This document shows, piece after piece, positions 15,067 through 23,221 of a DNA stretch of 41,088 nucleotides (the first letter of the stretch is position 1; the number at the start of each line of letters is the position of its first letter). Origin of the DNA: Alphaproteobacteria bacterium. Its GTDB lineage: Bacteria > Pseudomonadota > Alphaproteobacteria > RF32 > CAG-239. Position numbers and translations under genes: made by a program. The notes beneath the pieces are model-generated. The model saw nothing but the letters and a program-made list of their open reading frames with translations, was not told the DNA's origin and did no database searches. The stretch lies in assembly GCA_017475935.1 (NCBI GenBank), contig JAFVEP010000070.1:1-41088 (forward strand), read 5' to 3'.

Positions 15067-16083
15067 ATGCTTAAAACAGCAGAAGCGGTGTCTGTCGGTC
15101 ACCCGGATAAAACAGCCGACTATATTTCAAGTTACATTTTAGATCATCTGATTGCACAAGATCCTTTCGTGAGATATGCCGTTGAGGTGATGATTAAAGA
15201 TCAAACCATTGTTTTGGGCGGCGAGATCAGCGGTAAAATTCAACAACATGATTATGAGGCTTATGTTAAACAAGCGTTACGCAATATCGGCTATGATGAA
15301 AAATATGCCGCTGTTTGGGGAGATCAGGCCATCAACATCAATAAAATCACCGTAATTGACTTGATCGGAAAACAATCTGCGGAAATTTATCAAGGTGTTG
15401 AAAGCGGCGGTTGGGGAGATCAAGGTGTTTATGTCGGATATGCGTGCCAACAAGAAGGCTACATTCCGCAGGAATTGTATTTGGCGCAAAAGTTGAATCG
15501 CGCTCTTTATGAAAAAGCGCGCCGCGAGGATGTTTTGGGCATAGATATTAAAACACAGATTACTGTTGATAACGGACAGGTTATAACGGCGATTGCGGCG
15601 GTTCCGATGCGGGAAAAAGTTGATTTATCAGCGTATATCGAGGATGTTTTGGGGCAAAAGCCGCAACAGATTATTGTGAATGCCGCCGGTGATTACAAAC
15701 AGCATTCATCAGTTGCCGATTGCGGTGTAACCGGACGAAAACTCGCTTGCGATTTTTATGAAACAGCCAGCCCGATCGGCGGCGGTTCGCCGTGGACGAA
15801 AGATCCGAGTAAGGCGGATTTAACGCTGAATTTATATGCGCGTCAATTAGCTGTTGAAAATTTGGCTGATTATGATGAAGTGTGGGTTTATCTATCCTCC
15901 TGTATAGGTCGTGTTTGTTTACCGAGTGCAACATTGAAATGGCGTCGGGGAGAGCTTTACGGTGAGAAAAAATTGCCGGATTTATTGCCACCGAATGAGT
16001 TAATTGAGGTAATGAATTTGCGCCGGCCGATTTATGCTGATTTGTGCCTGCGCGGTTTGATCGGCGTCAGAGACGAATTTTAA
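15067..16083 (+). CDS. metK: S-adenosylmethionine synthetase, short divergent form
   Basis: Makes SAM from methionine and ATP in the cytoplasm. Motifs of the family are present: SVGHPDKTADYIS (His12, Asp14, Lys15), GGEISGKI, GVESGGWGDQGVYVGYA (flexible-loop and GDQG region), DCGVTGRKLACDFYETA, and GGGSPWTKDPSKADLT in place of the usual GGGAFSGKDPSKVDRSA. At 338 residues it is about 50 shorter than standard MetK (about 385-395), with the loss mainly between domains and at the C-terminus, where the usual HFGREhFpWE end is missing. Its SAM-II riboswitch argues that it is the working SAM synthetase, or a SAM-regulated one. AGGAG lies 7 nt before the ATG, inside the riboswitch. Confidence 0.88.
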   Translation: MLKTAEAVSVGHPDKTADYISSYILDHLIAQDPFVRYAVEVMIKDQTIVLGGEISGKIQQHDYEAYVKQALRNIGYDEKYAAVWGDQAININKITVIDLIGKQSAEIYQGVESGGWGDQGVYVGYACQQEGYIPQELYLAQKLNRALYEKARREDVLGIDIKTQITVDNGQVITAIAAVPMREKVDLSAYIEDVLGQKPQQIIVNAAGDYKQHSSVADCGVTGRKLACDFYETASPIGGGSPWTKDPSKADLTLNLYARQLAVENLADYDEVWVYLSSCIGRVCLPSATLKWRRGELYGEKKLPDLLPPNELIEVMNLRRPIYADLCLRGLIGVRDEF

Positions 16084-16113
16084 CACGGCTGAGGATAAAA
16101 AATCATTTTTCTT

Positions 16114-16143
16114 TTGACGGAAGTTGCGCTTTTTCGTTTATAT
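16114..16143 (+). promoter_or_regulatory. Promoter of the ABC exporter gene
   Basis: TTGACG (16114-16119) is followed after 17-18 bp by TTTATA/TTATAT (16137-16143). It lies in the metK-ABC exporter gap. Confidence 0.55.
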
Positions 16144-16205
16144 TTTACATTCGGCAGTTTACTTTTTAATTTTATGCCTTATGATGTGTGAACAAGGGAT
16201 TGAAC

Positions 16206-17963
16206 ATGTTGAAACTTTTTACAAAAATTAATAATACGCACTTTGTTCATAATTATCGAGAAATGTGGCCGTATATCCGTCCGTATTGGGGCAGAGCATT
16301 GGCTGCCGTTTTGCTGACGATACCGGTCGGAGCTATGGATGCCGTGATCGCATGGGCATTGAAACCCTATATGGATGTTATGATGATTGAAAAAAGCGCG
16401 AATACACTGTGGATTCCGCTGCTGATTGTTTTGTTCAGCGCCATACAGGGAATATTTACTTTTACGGCTTCGTATATGAATTCGTGGGTGGGTAATCGTA
16501 TTGCCGGCGATGTCAAAATTAAATTATTTGAAAAACTGATGAAATTCGATGCTTTCTATTTTGACAGCACGACATCGGGGAATGTGATGATGCGTTTTAA
16601 TAAAGACGTTGACGCGGCATGCAGCGGTCTTTTGAGCAATCTTAAACAATTTACAACACGTTTCTTTTCGTCTGTTTCCTTGGTGATTGTTTTGTTTTAT
16701 AATTCATGGCAGTTGGCACTGATTGCCGTTATTGTGCTTGCCGGAGCGCTGTATCCGCTGACGCGTGTCAGAAGCCGGATTAAAGATATTAATCAAAAAA
16801 CGGTCTTTACCAATGCGGAAGTCGTCACGCATTATAATGAGGCTTTCGGCGGACATAAAGTGATTGCTTCTTACAACTTGTATGATTACGAAAATCAGAA
16901 TTTTGACAATACACTTAAGCGTGTTTTTAAGCTTGGTATGAAAATGATTCAGCGGACGGGTATGTTGTCGCCGCTTATGCATTTTATGGTATCACTCGGT
17001 ATTGCTTTAGTGATTTGGTACGGCAGCTATTTGATTATTTCCAAACAGATTACGGCCGGCAATTTTGTCTCGTTTGTAGCAGCGCTGATTTTGCTGTATA
17101 ATCCGATTAAGAGTATCGGCAACAGCTTTAATAATGTGCAGATTGCCTTTATGGCGATGGAGCGAGTTTTTGAACTTTTGCATATGACTCCGAAGATTTT
17201 TGATAAGGATAATGCTAAAGAAATCTCAGAAATTAAAGACGTTATCGAATATAAAGATGTTTCGTTTGAATATGTGGAAGGAAAACCCGTTTTACAGCAC
17301 ATCAACCTGCGTATTCACAAAGGAGAAACCGTTGCTTTGGTCGGTAATTCCGGCGGCGGAAAAACAACGCTGGTTAATTTACTGCCGCGTTTTTATGATG
17401 TGAAAGAAGGAGCCGTTTTAATTGACGGAGAAGATATTCGTAACTACTCGTTACATTCGCTGAGAGATAAAATTTCGGTCGTTTTTCAAGATAATTTTCT
17501 GTTTGACGGTACGATCCGTGAAAATATTATGCTGGGCAATATGTCTGCATCGGAAGATGATTTACAAAGAGCCGTGGAATGTGCCTATGTGACGGAGTTC
17601 TTAAAAGACTTGCCGAAAGGTCTGGATACGCCGATCGGAGAACGCGGTGTTTTGCTTTCCGGCGGCCAGAAACAAAGAGTGGCGATTGCTCGGGCCTTTA
17701 TTAAAAATGCGCCGATTGTTATTTTAGATGAAGCAACATCTGCATTGGATAATCAATCGGAGGCTGTTGTGCAAAAAGCGATTGACAATTTAATGAAAGA
17801 TCGAACAGTGATCGTCATTGCCCACAGGCTTTCGACGGTCAGACATGCTGATAAAATCGTTGTGGTCAACTATGGAAAAATTGTTGAAATGGGTTCGCAC
17901 ACCGAGCTTATCGGCAATCGTGACAGTATTTATACCGCTTTATATCAAGCACAATTAAAGTAA
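16206..17963 (+). CDS. MsbA-like ABC exporter (fused permease-ATPase)
   Basis: A half-transporter of the type I exporter group, close in plan to lipid A/lipid flippase MsbA. The first 320 residues hold six membrane segments with the EMWPYIRPYWGRA lead-in; the ATPase domain has Walker A GNSGGGKTT (380-388), Q-loop VVFQDNFLFDGTIREN, signature LSGGQKQR (Leu484) and Walker B IVILDEATSALD, then the H-loop IVIAHRLST. Such proteins act as homodimers in the inner membrane. ATG 16206 is preferred, with AAGGGA 6 nt upstream; a GTG at 16188 would add six residues. The gene is single and meets a convergent gene 7 nt after its end. The substrate is not set by sequence, but lipid A-core or another lipid is the usual case. 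Confidence 0.87.
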   Translation: MLKLFTKINNTHFVHNYREMWPYIRPYWGRALAAVLLTIPVGAMDAVIAWALKPYMDVMMIEKSANTLWIPLLIVLFSAIQGIFTFTASYMNSWVGNRIAGDVKIKLFEKLMKFDAFYFDSTTSGNVMMRFNKDVDAACSGLLSNLKQFTTRFFSSVSLVIVLFYNSWQLALIAVIVLAGALYPLTRVRSRIKDINQKTVFTNAEVVTHYNEAFGGHKVIASYNLYDYENQNFDNTLKRVFKLGMKMIQRTGMLSPLMHFMVSLGIALVIWYGSYLIISKQITAGNFVSFVAALILLYNPIKSIGNSFNNVQIAFMAMERVFELLHMTPKIFDKDNAKEISEIKDVIEYKDVSFEYVEGKPVLQHINLRIHKGETVALVGNSGGGKTTLVNLLPRFYDVKEGAVLIDGEDIRNYSLHSLRDKISVVFQDNFLFDGTIRENIMLGNMSASEDDLQRAVECAYVTEFLKDLPKGLDTPIGERGVLLSGGQKQRVAIARAFIKNAPIVILDEATSALDNQSEAVVQKAIDNLMKDRTVIVIAHRLSTVRHADKIVVVNYGKIVEMGSHTELIGNRDSIYTALYQAQLK

Positions 17964-17970
17964 GGCGATT

Positions 17971-18447
17971 CTAGTGGTTTTGGCTGATGATGTATTCCAG
18001 CTCGCTTTTGATTTTGTGGGCGTTGCGTACATAATAAAACGTAACATGCGCCGTGCCGGTGCCGGTAAAATGAATATTGGCGTAACCGAAAAGGTGTCCT
18101 AAAATGGTTTGTTCAATGGCAATGGATTCTATCCTTGAATTCAAAATCTCTGAGGTGGTAATACCGAAAACACCTTCTTTACGAATCACACGGCGGTTGG
18201 TGATGACCATATCAATCGATAAAATAATAATCCATTTATGAATGGTCCAGTAAATCATCAAGCCGATAAAGGCCATCAGGGCATACTTGGCAATCGGCTC
18301 AAGCGTGTGATATTGGAGTAAAAACAAAACGGTGACAGCCGCTGACAGCAAAGTTAAAAAATATTCTTCTAAAAAACAGCGCCAGTGCAGATGTGCACGC
18401 AGCAAAACCGTTTCACCTTGTGATAATGTTTTGGAAATATAATCCAT
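17971..18447 (-). CDS. PH-domain (bPH2-type) membrane protein
   Basis: A 158-residue protein with two close membrane segments (about 30-70: FLTLLSAAVTVLFLLQY and YALMAFIGLMIYWTI), then a YdbS/YdbT-like bacterial PH domain: DMVITNRRVIRKEGVFGIT followed by EILNSRIESIAIEQTILGHL and FGYANIHFTGTG. Function of these domains is unknown; roles in envelope stress and membrane organisation are proposed for relatives. The ATG at 18447 is chosen since AGGAG lies 8 nt upstream; a longer frame starting at 18522 adds 25 residues and runs over a likely promoter (TATAAT at 18484-18479). It lies 86 nt behind a small basic gene on the same strand and may share its transcript. Confidence 0.75.
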   Translation of the reverse strand: MDYISKTLSQGETVLLRAHLHWRCFLEEYFLTLLSAAVTVLFLLQYHTLEPIAKYALMAFIGLMIYWTIHKWIIILSIDMVITNRRVIRKEGVFGITTSEILNSRIESIAIEQTILGHLFGYANIHFTGTGTAHVTFYYVRNAHKIKSELEYIISQNH

Positions 18448-18533
18448 AATCCATACTCCTGTAAAAGCGTTTACAAGAATTATAATATCAGTCTTGATAA
18501 AATAGTCAAATATTTTTCGCAAGGCACGGCGAA

Positions 18534-18722
18534 TTAATAATCGTCACGAACGTTTTTTTCTTTTCGGCGGTTATATTTCGTTTTAGGTGTGGGTAAATTT
18601 CGATGGGTAAAAGGTTTGCCGCCGTGATCTTCGATTTCCTCGTCGCGAGATTTTTTATGTGTCGCCGCTAAAATTTCTTTCAGCTCTTCAATTTTCTTTT
18701 TGTTTTCACGTTTACCTGTCAT
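18534..18722 (-). CDS. Small basic hypothetical protein
   Basis: A 62-residue, very hydrophilic and basic protein with no Cys or Trp and no membrane segment. A predicted helix (KIEELKEILAATHKK) is followed by a Pro/Lys/Arg-rich tail. I do not recognise a family. It is kept as a gene because GGGAGG stands 6 nt before the ATG and a promoter (TTTACA-N17-TACAAT on the minus strand) lies directly upstream. It may bind nucleic acid or ribosomes judging by charge alone. Confidence 0.6.
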   Translation of the reverse strand: MTGKRENKKKIEELKEILAATHKKSRDEEIEDHGGKPFTHRNLPTPKTKYNRRKEKNVRDDY

Positions 18723-18744
18723 AACAGCCTCCCCATTGCAAATA

Positions 18745-18773
18745 ATTGTATCATAAGGCGCGTTGAATGTAAA
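18745..18773 (-). promoter_or_regulatory. Promoter of the small basic protein gene
   Basis: On the minus strand TTTACA (18773-18768) and TACAAT (18750-18745) are 17 bp apart, about 22 nt before the gene. Confidence 0.55.
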
Positions 18774-18801
18774 ATAAAAATTTAAGAAAAATCGAAAATG
18801 C

Positions 18802-18829
18802 TTGTATTCAAGTTAGATTTAAGTATAAT
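18802..18829 (+). promoter_or_regulatory. Promoter of the MerR operon
   Basis: TTGTAT (18802-18807) and a perfect TATAAT (18824-18829) are separated by 16 bp. CTTG-TATT-CAAG (18801-18812) is a short inverted repeat over the -35 box and may be part of an operator for the MerR protein, which would then control its own operon. Confidence 0.6.
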
Positions 18830-18850
18830 ACCATAGCGGAGGGTGAAAGA

Positions 18851-19288
18851 ATGAAAACATATAGCATCGGAGAGGCCGCTAAGTTGATTAACGTGACGGC
18901 ACATACTTTACGGTTTTATGATAAATTGGGATTGTTGCCGAACTTGCGCAAAAATTCGGTCGGACTGAGAAGGTTTACGGAAGAAGACGTACACTGGTTG
19001 TTTATTTTACAATGTCTGAAAGAAACGGGTTTACAGCTGAAAGATATTAAAAAGTATATTGATTTGGCGCAAAAAGGCGAAGAAACGCTTCAAGAACGCT
19101 TGGAAATGTTTCAACAACAAAAAGTACGCATTGAACGGCAAATTGCAGATTTGCAGCGTAATATCGAAAAAATCGATTTTAAAGTCAGATATTATGAAGA
19201 AGCCTTGAAAAGCGGTGAAGCAAATGTTTATAAAAATAATAAAAAATTGGCTGAAGATAAAAAACGTTTATTTAAAATCAAGGCATAA
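18851..19288 (+). CDS. MerR family regulator, AdhR/NmlR-like
   Basis: A 145-residue dimeric DNA-binding regulator. The N-terminal winged helix reads YSIGEAAKLINVTAHTLRFY followed by DKLGLLPNLR and GLRRFTEEDV; residues 80-120 form the coiled-coil dimer helix. Its only cysteine is Cys55 in LQCLKETGLQLKDIKKYI, the position of the single sensor cysteine in AdhR/NmlR-type MerR proteins, which respond to aldehydes, nitric oxide or other electrophiles. No metal-binding C-terminal cysteines are present, so a metal sensor is unlikely. It leads an operon with a CoA-disulfide reductase fusion (14 nt downstream), GNAT and MBL genes, and probably controls them. Confidence 0.88.
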   Translation: MKTYSIGEAAKLINVTAHTLRFYDKLGLLPNLRKNSVGLRRFTEEDVHWLFILQCLKETGLQLKDIKKYIDLAQKGEETLQERLEMFQQQKVRIERQIADLQRNIEKIDFKVRYYEEALKSGEANVYKNNKKLAEDKKRLFKIKA

Positions 19289-19302
19289 AAAAGGAGAAAA
19301 GA

Positions 19303-20907
19303 ATGAAAGTGGTGATCATTGGCGGTGGTGCAGGCGGGGCGAGCTGTGCAACTCGTTTGAGAAGGCTTGATGAATATGCTGAAATTGTTATTTTGGAAAA
19401 AAGCAGAGAAAATTCAATAGCAACCTGCGGCCTTCCGTATTACATCGGTCAAGTGATCAGCGACGAAAAAAATATGCATGTGGCTTCGGCAAAAACATTT
19501 CATGAGCTTTTTAATATTGATTTAAGGCTTAATTGTGAGGCTATCGGTGTTGATCCGCAAAACAAAACAGTGCGGATAAAAAACGGTGAAAATATAGATT
19601 ATGACAAGCTTGTTTTAGCGATGGGAAATTCACCTGTCGTGCCGAATATTTCCGGTCTTGATCAGCAACCGTACTTTGTAGTGAAACATTTGCAAGATGC
19701 TGAAAAGATCAAGACATTTATTGCTGCTCATAATGTTTTTTCAGCAGCAGTCATCGGCGGCGGATTTATCGGTCTTGAAATGGCTGAAAATCTGTGTAAA
19801 CTCGGCATAGATGTTTCTTTGATTGAATTATCTGATCAAGTTTTGCCGCCGCTTGATGCGGATATGGTCGGACAAGTTCATCAGGAATTGCGCAGACATG
19901 GGGTGCGATTGATTCTGGGAGATCAAATCAAATCTGTGACGAATCGGGAAATATGCCTGAATTCAGGTGACAAGATGACGGTGCAGATGATTATTGTTGC
20001 TGCCGGTGTTAAACCGGAAACCGATTTTGTGCGGCATATTGGTTTAGATATGACAGCTGACGGGCTTATTCAGGCCGATGAATATATGCGGACAAACATT
20101 GATGATATTTACGCCTGCGGAGATTGTGCGGCGGTGAAAAATGCGGTTTCGGGAAGGTTTGTCAGTGTGCCTTTAGCGGGACCGGCTAATCGGCAAGGGC
20201 GATTGATTGCCGATCACATCAGCGGAAAAGCTTATAAGTACGGCGGAACTTTGGGAACCGGCGCGGTTAAAATTTTTGACTTAACAGCTGCTTTCGTCGG
20301 TATGAACGAAAAACAGCTCGGAAAGATTCAGCAAAACTACCATAAAATTATTACATGGGATAAATCCAATGCCGGATATTATCCCGATGCCGAGCCGTTG
20401 ACGCTGAAGGTTTTGTATGATGATGAAGGTAAAATTTTGGGTGCACAGGCGATCGGAGCCAAAAATGCTGATAAACAAATTGACGTTATAGCCACCATCA
20501 TGCGCCTGAATGGTCACGCCGATGATTTACGTGATGCCGAGTTATGTTATGCTCCGCCGTATTCGTCGGCTAAAAGTCCGATTAATATGATCGGCATGGT
20601 TATACAAAACATGCGGCAAGGTTTGATCCAACCGTTTTTCGGTACGGATTTTAAGGATATGTTTATTTTGGATGTGCGTCCGAAAAGGATGTATGATCTG
20701 GAGCATATTGCCGGTGCCATTAATATTCCGGCCGCTGAGATACGATCAAGAATGAATGAAATTCCGCGTGATCAAAATGTTTTGGTGCATTGTGTCAAAG
20801 GCTATACGAGCTACGTTGTGTGTCGCATATTGATGCAACACGGATATACAAATGTCTTCAGCTATGCCGGCGGATGGCAACAATATAAAACGGAAAGCCG
20901 CAAATGA
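19303..20907 (+). CDS. CoA-disulfide reductase-like flavoprotein fused to a rhodanese domain
   Basis: A 534-residue two-part enzyme. Residues 1-440 form an FAD/NAD(P)H disulfide reductase with the Rossmann motif VVIIGGGAGGASCATRLRR, single active Cys42 in ATCGLPYYIG (the CoA-disulfide reductase type, not the CxxxxC type), a second GGGFIGLEMAE motif and the FAD-binding YACGDCAAV. Residues 445-534 are a rhodanese domain (MFILDVRPKRMYDLEHIAGA) with Cys497 in VHCVKGYTSY. Fusions of this plan reduce CoA persulfides or polysulfides with NAD(P)H. Cytoplasmic. It overlaps the next gene by 4 nt. The exact substrate (CoA disulfide, CoA persulfide or polysulfide) is not set by sequence. Confidence 0.88.
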   Translation: MKVVIIGGGAGGASCATRLRRLDEYAEIVILEKSRENSIATCGLPYYIGQVISDEKNMHVASAKTFHELFNIDLRLNCEAIGVDPQNKTVRIKNGENIDYDKLVLAMGNSPVVPNISGLDQQPYFVVKHLQDAEKIKTFIAAHNVFSAAVIGGGFIGLEMAENLCKLGIDVSLIELSDQVLPPLDADMVGQVHQELRRHGVRLILGDQIKSVTNREICLNSGDKMTVQMIIVAAGVKPETDFVRHIGLDMTADGLIQADEYMRTNIDDIYACGDCAAVKNAVSGRFVSVPLAGPANRQGRLIADHISGKAYKYGGTLGTGAVKIFDLTAAFVGMNEKQLGKIQQNYHKIITWDKSNAGYYPDAEPLTLKVLYDDEGKILGAQAIGAKNADKQIDVIATIMRLNGHADDLRDAELCYAPPYSSAKSPINMIGMVIQNMRQGLIQPFFGTDFKDMFILDVRPKRMYDLEHIAGAINIPAAEIRSRMNEIPRDQNVLVHCVKGYTSYVVCRILMQHGYTNVFSYAGGWQQYKTESRK

Positions 20908-21461
20908 CAAATACGAATATATTGGAAACCAAGCGGTTGATTCTAAGGCCGTGGCAAGCAGAAGATGCCGAAGATCTTTATCGCTATGCCAAAAATCCTT
21001 TGATTGGTCCTGCTGCCGGTTGGAAACCTCATTTTTCAGTAAATAACAGCCGTCAGATTATTTTAGATTATCTGAGCGTTGCGGAAACATATGCCGTGGT
21101 TTTAAAAAATGTTCAGCATCCTGTCGGTTCCATCAGCTTGAAAAATGGTAAGCAAAGTACACTGGTGAAAGCTGCCGATGAGGCGGAAATAGGCTATTGG
21201 ATTGCACAACCCTTTTGGGGACAGGGCTTAATGTCGGAAGCGGTCGAAAAAATCATGCAGCACGCCTTTGCTGATTTGAAATTTCAAAAACTTTGGGGCG
21301 GCTATTATGATGGCAATGATCGATCAAGACGTGTGCTTCAAAAGTGCGGTATGGTCTATGAATATAGTCAAAAAAAATATGTGACGGCTCTTGATGAAGA
21401 GCGAATTGAACATATTTTTTCGCTGACAAAAGACAAATGGATAACCGCTAAACGGGGCTGA
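20904..21461 (+). CDS. GNAT acetyltransferase, RimJ/RimL-like
   Basis: A 185-residue N-acetyltransferase of the RimJ/RimL group. It begins with the typical ETKRLILRPWQAEDAEDLYR strand-helix, carries EIGYWIAQPFWGQGLMSEAV as motif A with the acetyl-CoA binding GQGLMSEA, and has motif B around NDRSRRVLQKCGMVYE. It overlaps the reductase gene by ATGA, so translation is coupled. Relatives acetylate ribosomal protein N-termini, antibiotics or small amines; in this operon it may modify a reactive amine or thiol compound, but that is a guess. Confidence 0.85.
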   Translation: MTNTNILETKRLILRPWQAEDAEDLYRYAKNPLIGPAAGWKPHFSVNNSRQIILDYLSVAETYAVVLKNVQHPVGSISLKNGKQSTLVKAADEAEIGYWIAQPFWGQGLMSEAVEKIMQHAFADLKFQKLWGGYYDGNDRSRRVLQKCGMVYEYSQKKYVTALDEERIEHIFSLTKDKWITAKRG

Positions 21462-21464
21462 AAC

Positions 21465-22085
21465 ATGATATTGGAAAAAGTTGAAGTAACAGGCATACTG
21501 ACGACGAACAGTTATTTTTATATTGATGAAAAAACGCAGTGCGGCTTTTTGATTGATCCGGGCGCAGAAGCCGAAAAATTGCTGAACGTGATTAACCAAA
21601 AGCATTGGCATATTGAAGCAGTTTTGTTAACACACGGACATTTTGATCATATCGGGGTCGTACAAAAGGTTTGCGAGGCATTGGCTGTTCCGTATTATGC
21701 CCATGAAAATGCCCAAACATATCTGACTGATCCGCAATTAAATCTGTCCGCTTATATGGGGAAACCGATCATTTTAGATCAGGCAACTTATGTGAAAGCA
21801 GGCGATGTCATCGCGTTGAAAGATCAGCCGGAGTTTAATCTGCGCGTTATTGATACGCCCGGGCACACCACTGATTCGATTGTTTATTACAGCGAGAAAA
21901 ATGAAGTGGCTTTTGTCGGAGATACGATATTTAAGGGAAGTGTCGGGGCGACGCATTTTCCGGGAGGAAATGAGGCGTTGCTGTGGCGAAGCATTCGCGA
22001 CAAAATTTTAACTTTGCCGGATCAAGTTCGTTTGTATCCGGGGCATTTTGAGGCGACCAGCGTCGGAGCGGAAAAAAATATTTAA
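21465..22085 (+). CDS. Metallo-beta-lactamase fold hydrolase, glyoxalase II-like
   Basis: A 206-residue MBL hydrolase. Metal ligands are clear: LLTHGHFDHIG (His57, His59, Asp61, His62), a DTPGHTTDS histidine, GDTIF (the bridging Asp) and a final LYPGHFEATS histidine. The small size and GDTIFKGSVGATHFPGG segment are like YcbL/glyoxalase II proteins, which cleave thioesters, and also related to persulfide dioxygenases. It starts 3 nt behind the GNAT gene and ends the MerR operon with a strong terminator. With a persulfide-type reductase and rhodanese next door, a thioester or persulfide substrate is the best inference. Confidence 0.87.
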   Translation: MILEKVEVTGILTTNSYFYIDEKTQCGFLIDPGAEAEKLLNVINQKHWHIEAVLLTHGHFDHIGVVQKVCEALAVPYYAHENAQTYLTDPQLNLSAYMGKPIILDQATYVKAGDVIALKDQPEFNLRVIDTPGHTTDSIVYYSEKNEVAFVGDTIFKGSVGATHFPGGNEALLWRSIRDKILTLPDQVRLYPGHFEATSVGAEKNI

Positions 22086-22111
22086 AAATCTTCAGTCGTT
22101 TTCATAAAAAG

Positions 22112-22139
22112 AAAAGGCGTCCTCTGGGGACGCCTTTTT
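22112..22139. terminator. Bidirectional terminator between the MerR operon and tRNA-Met
   Basis: A perfect 11-bp stem AAAAGGCGTCC (22112-22122) / GGACGCCTTTT (22128-22138). T-rich ends exist on both strands, so it can end the rightward MerR operon and the leftward tRNA-Met. Confidence 0.85.
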
Positions 22140-22141
22140 AC

Positions 22142-22218
22142 TGGTAGCGAGGGTCGGATTCGAACCAACGACACGCGGATTATGATTCCGCTGCTCTAAC
22201 CAACTGAGCTACCCCGCC
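22142..22218 (-). tRNA. tRNA-Met (CAU), elongator type
   Basis: A 77-nt cloverleaf on the minus strand, starting GGCGGGG and ending CCTCGCT-A-CCA. The anticodon stem GCGGA/TCCGC encloses the loop ATCATAA, giving anticodon CAT; the T arm is GGTTCGAATCC. The pattern matches alphaproteobacterial elongator tRNA-Met. It lacks the unpaired first position of initiator tRNA; a lysidine-modified tRNA-Ile is less likely. Confidence 0.93.
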
Positions 22219-22233
22219 ATATGACAAGGTTGA

Positions 22234-22262
22234 TTATTACTATGCAAAAAATAACTTGTCAA
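22234..22262 (-). promoter_or_regulatory. Promoter of tRNA-Met
   Basis: On the minus strand a perfect TTGACA (22262-22257) is 17 bp from TAATAA (22239-22234). The -35 box overlaps the stop codon of the upstream membrane-protein gene. Confidence 0.75.
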
Positions 22263-23221
22263 TCATTATTTTTTCTTTTTGTGATTTTTTTGCGCTCGGC
22301 TAATCTGAATTCATAAATAATCAATCCGATACCGGAAATCAGCAACGGAAGCAAATAATAAATAATTCGGTATAAAATCAAAATGGCGAATAAATTGGCT
22401 TGATTCTGGTCGCCCGGCATCAGGTTCGTGAATACAAGCTCAAACACGCCCAAACCGCCCGGAACTTGGCTGTATACCCCCAAAACCTGTGCAATAATAA
22501 AAGCGCCGATAAAAGTTAAAAACGGAATATCAATATAACTTTCCATGAGAAAATATAAAACCAATGACGCCATTAGAATGTCTGCACTGCCGATAATAAT
22601 CTGAGCAATCGCCATTTTCCACGACGGCGGATCAAATTCAATTTCCTTGATGATAATCGGTTTTTTGTAATAAATACAACCCCACATATAAAAGATTAGT
22701 CCGCCGACGGAAACGTTGACAATCGTCCAGTTTAAATAAGGCGATGAAACGGAGGATAATACATGTTCGGGAGAACAAACGTAGCCGAGAATAATAAGAA
22801 AGAAACAGGCGACTAAATAGGTAAAACCGGAAAATGTGACCATTTTGACAATGTCAGAAGCCGAAAAACGCCAGCGCGTATATAAACGATAGCGTATTGC
22901 CCCGCCCGAAACAATGGCGTGTCCGGCGTTGTTGCTGACGGCAAAACCTAAAAATCCGGCGAAAATCCATTTCCATGCCTGCAATGTTCTGCCGATATAT
23001 TTTAAGGCCAGAAAATCGTAGGACGACAAAGCGGTATAACCGAAGAAAGAAGCGATGCATGCATAAAGAATGTTCTTGTTCGGAATAGAGATGACCGCAT
23101 CTTTTATCTCCGCAAAAGTATAGCGCGATAACTGGCGATAAATCATAAAAGCGGCCAGTGCAAAGAAAAATAATCCGGCCCAAGATAGAATTTTTTTAAA
23201 AAAACGTTTTTTATTTTTCAT
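22259..23221 (-). CDS. YbhN/MprF-type flippase domain membrane protein (UPF0104)
   Basis: A 320-residue inner-membrane protein with about eight membrane segments, of the lysylphosphatidylglycerol synthetase flippase / YbhN family. Family marks include FLGFAVSNNAGHAIVSGGAI followed by RYRLYTRWRF, and YSQVPGGLGVFELVF near the end. There is no synthetase domain, so it is a flippase-type module only, probably moving a lipid across the inner membrane. AGGGA lies 8 nt before the ATG. Its ATG overlaps the stop codon of the Sel1-repeat gene by one base (TAATG), so the two are translationally coupled. The substrate is unknown. Confidence 0.85.
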   Translation of the reverse strand: MKNKKRFFKKILSWAGLFFFALAAFMIYRQLSRYTFAEIKDAVISIPNKNILYACIASFFGYTALSSYDFLALKYIGRTLQAWKWIFAGFLGFAVSNNAGHAIVSGGAIRYRLYTRWRFSASDIVKMVTFSGFTYLVACFFLIILGYVCSPEHVLSSVSSPYLNWTIVNVSVGGLIFYMWGCIYYKKPIIIKEIEFDPPSWKMAIAQIIIGSADILMASLVLYFLMESYIDIPFLTFIGAFIIAQVLGVYSQVPGGLGVFELVFTNLMPGDQNQANLFAILILYRIIYYLLPLLISGIGLIIYEFRLAERKKITKRKNND

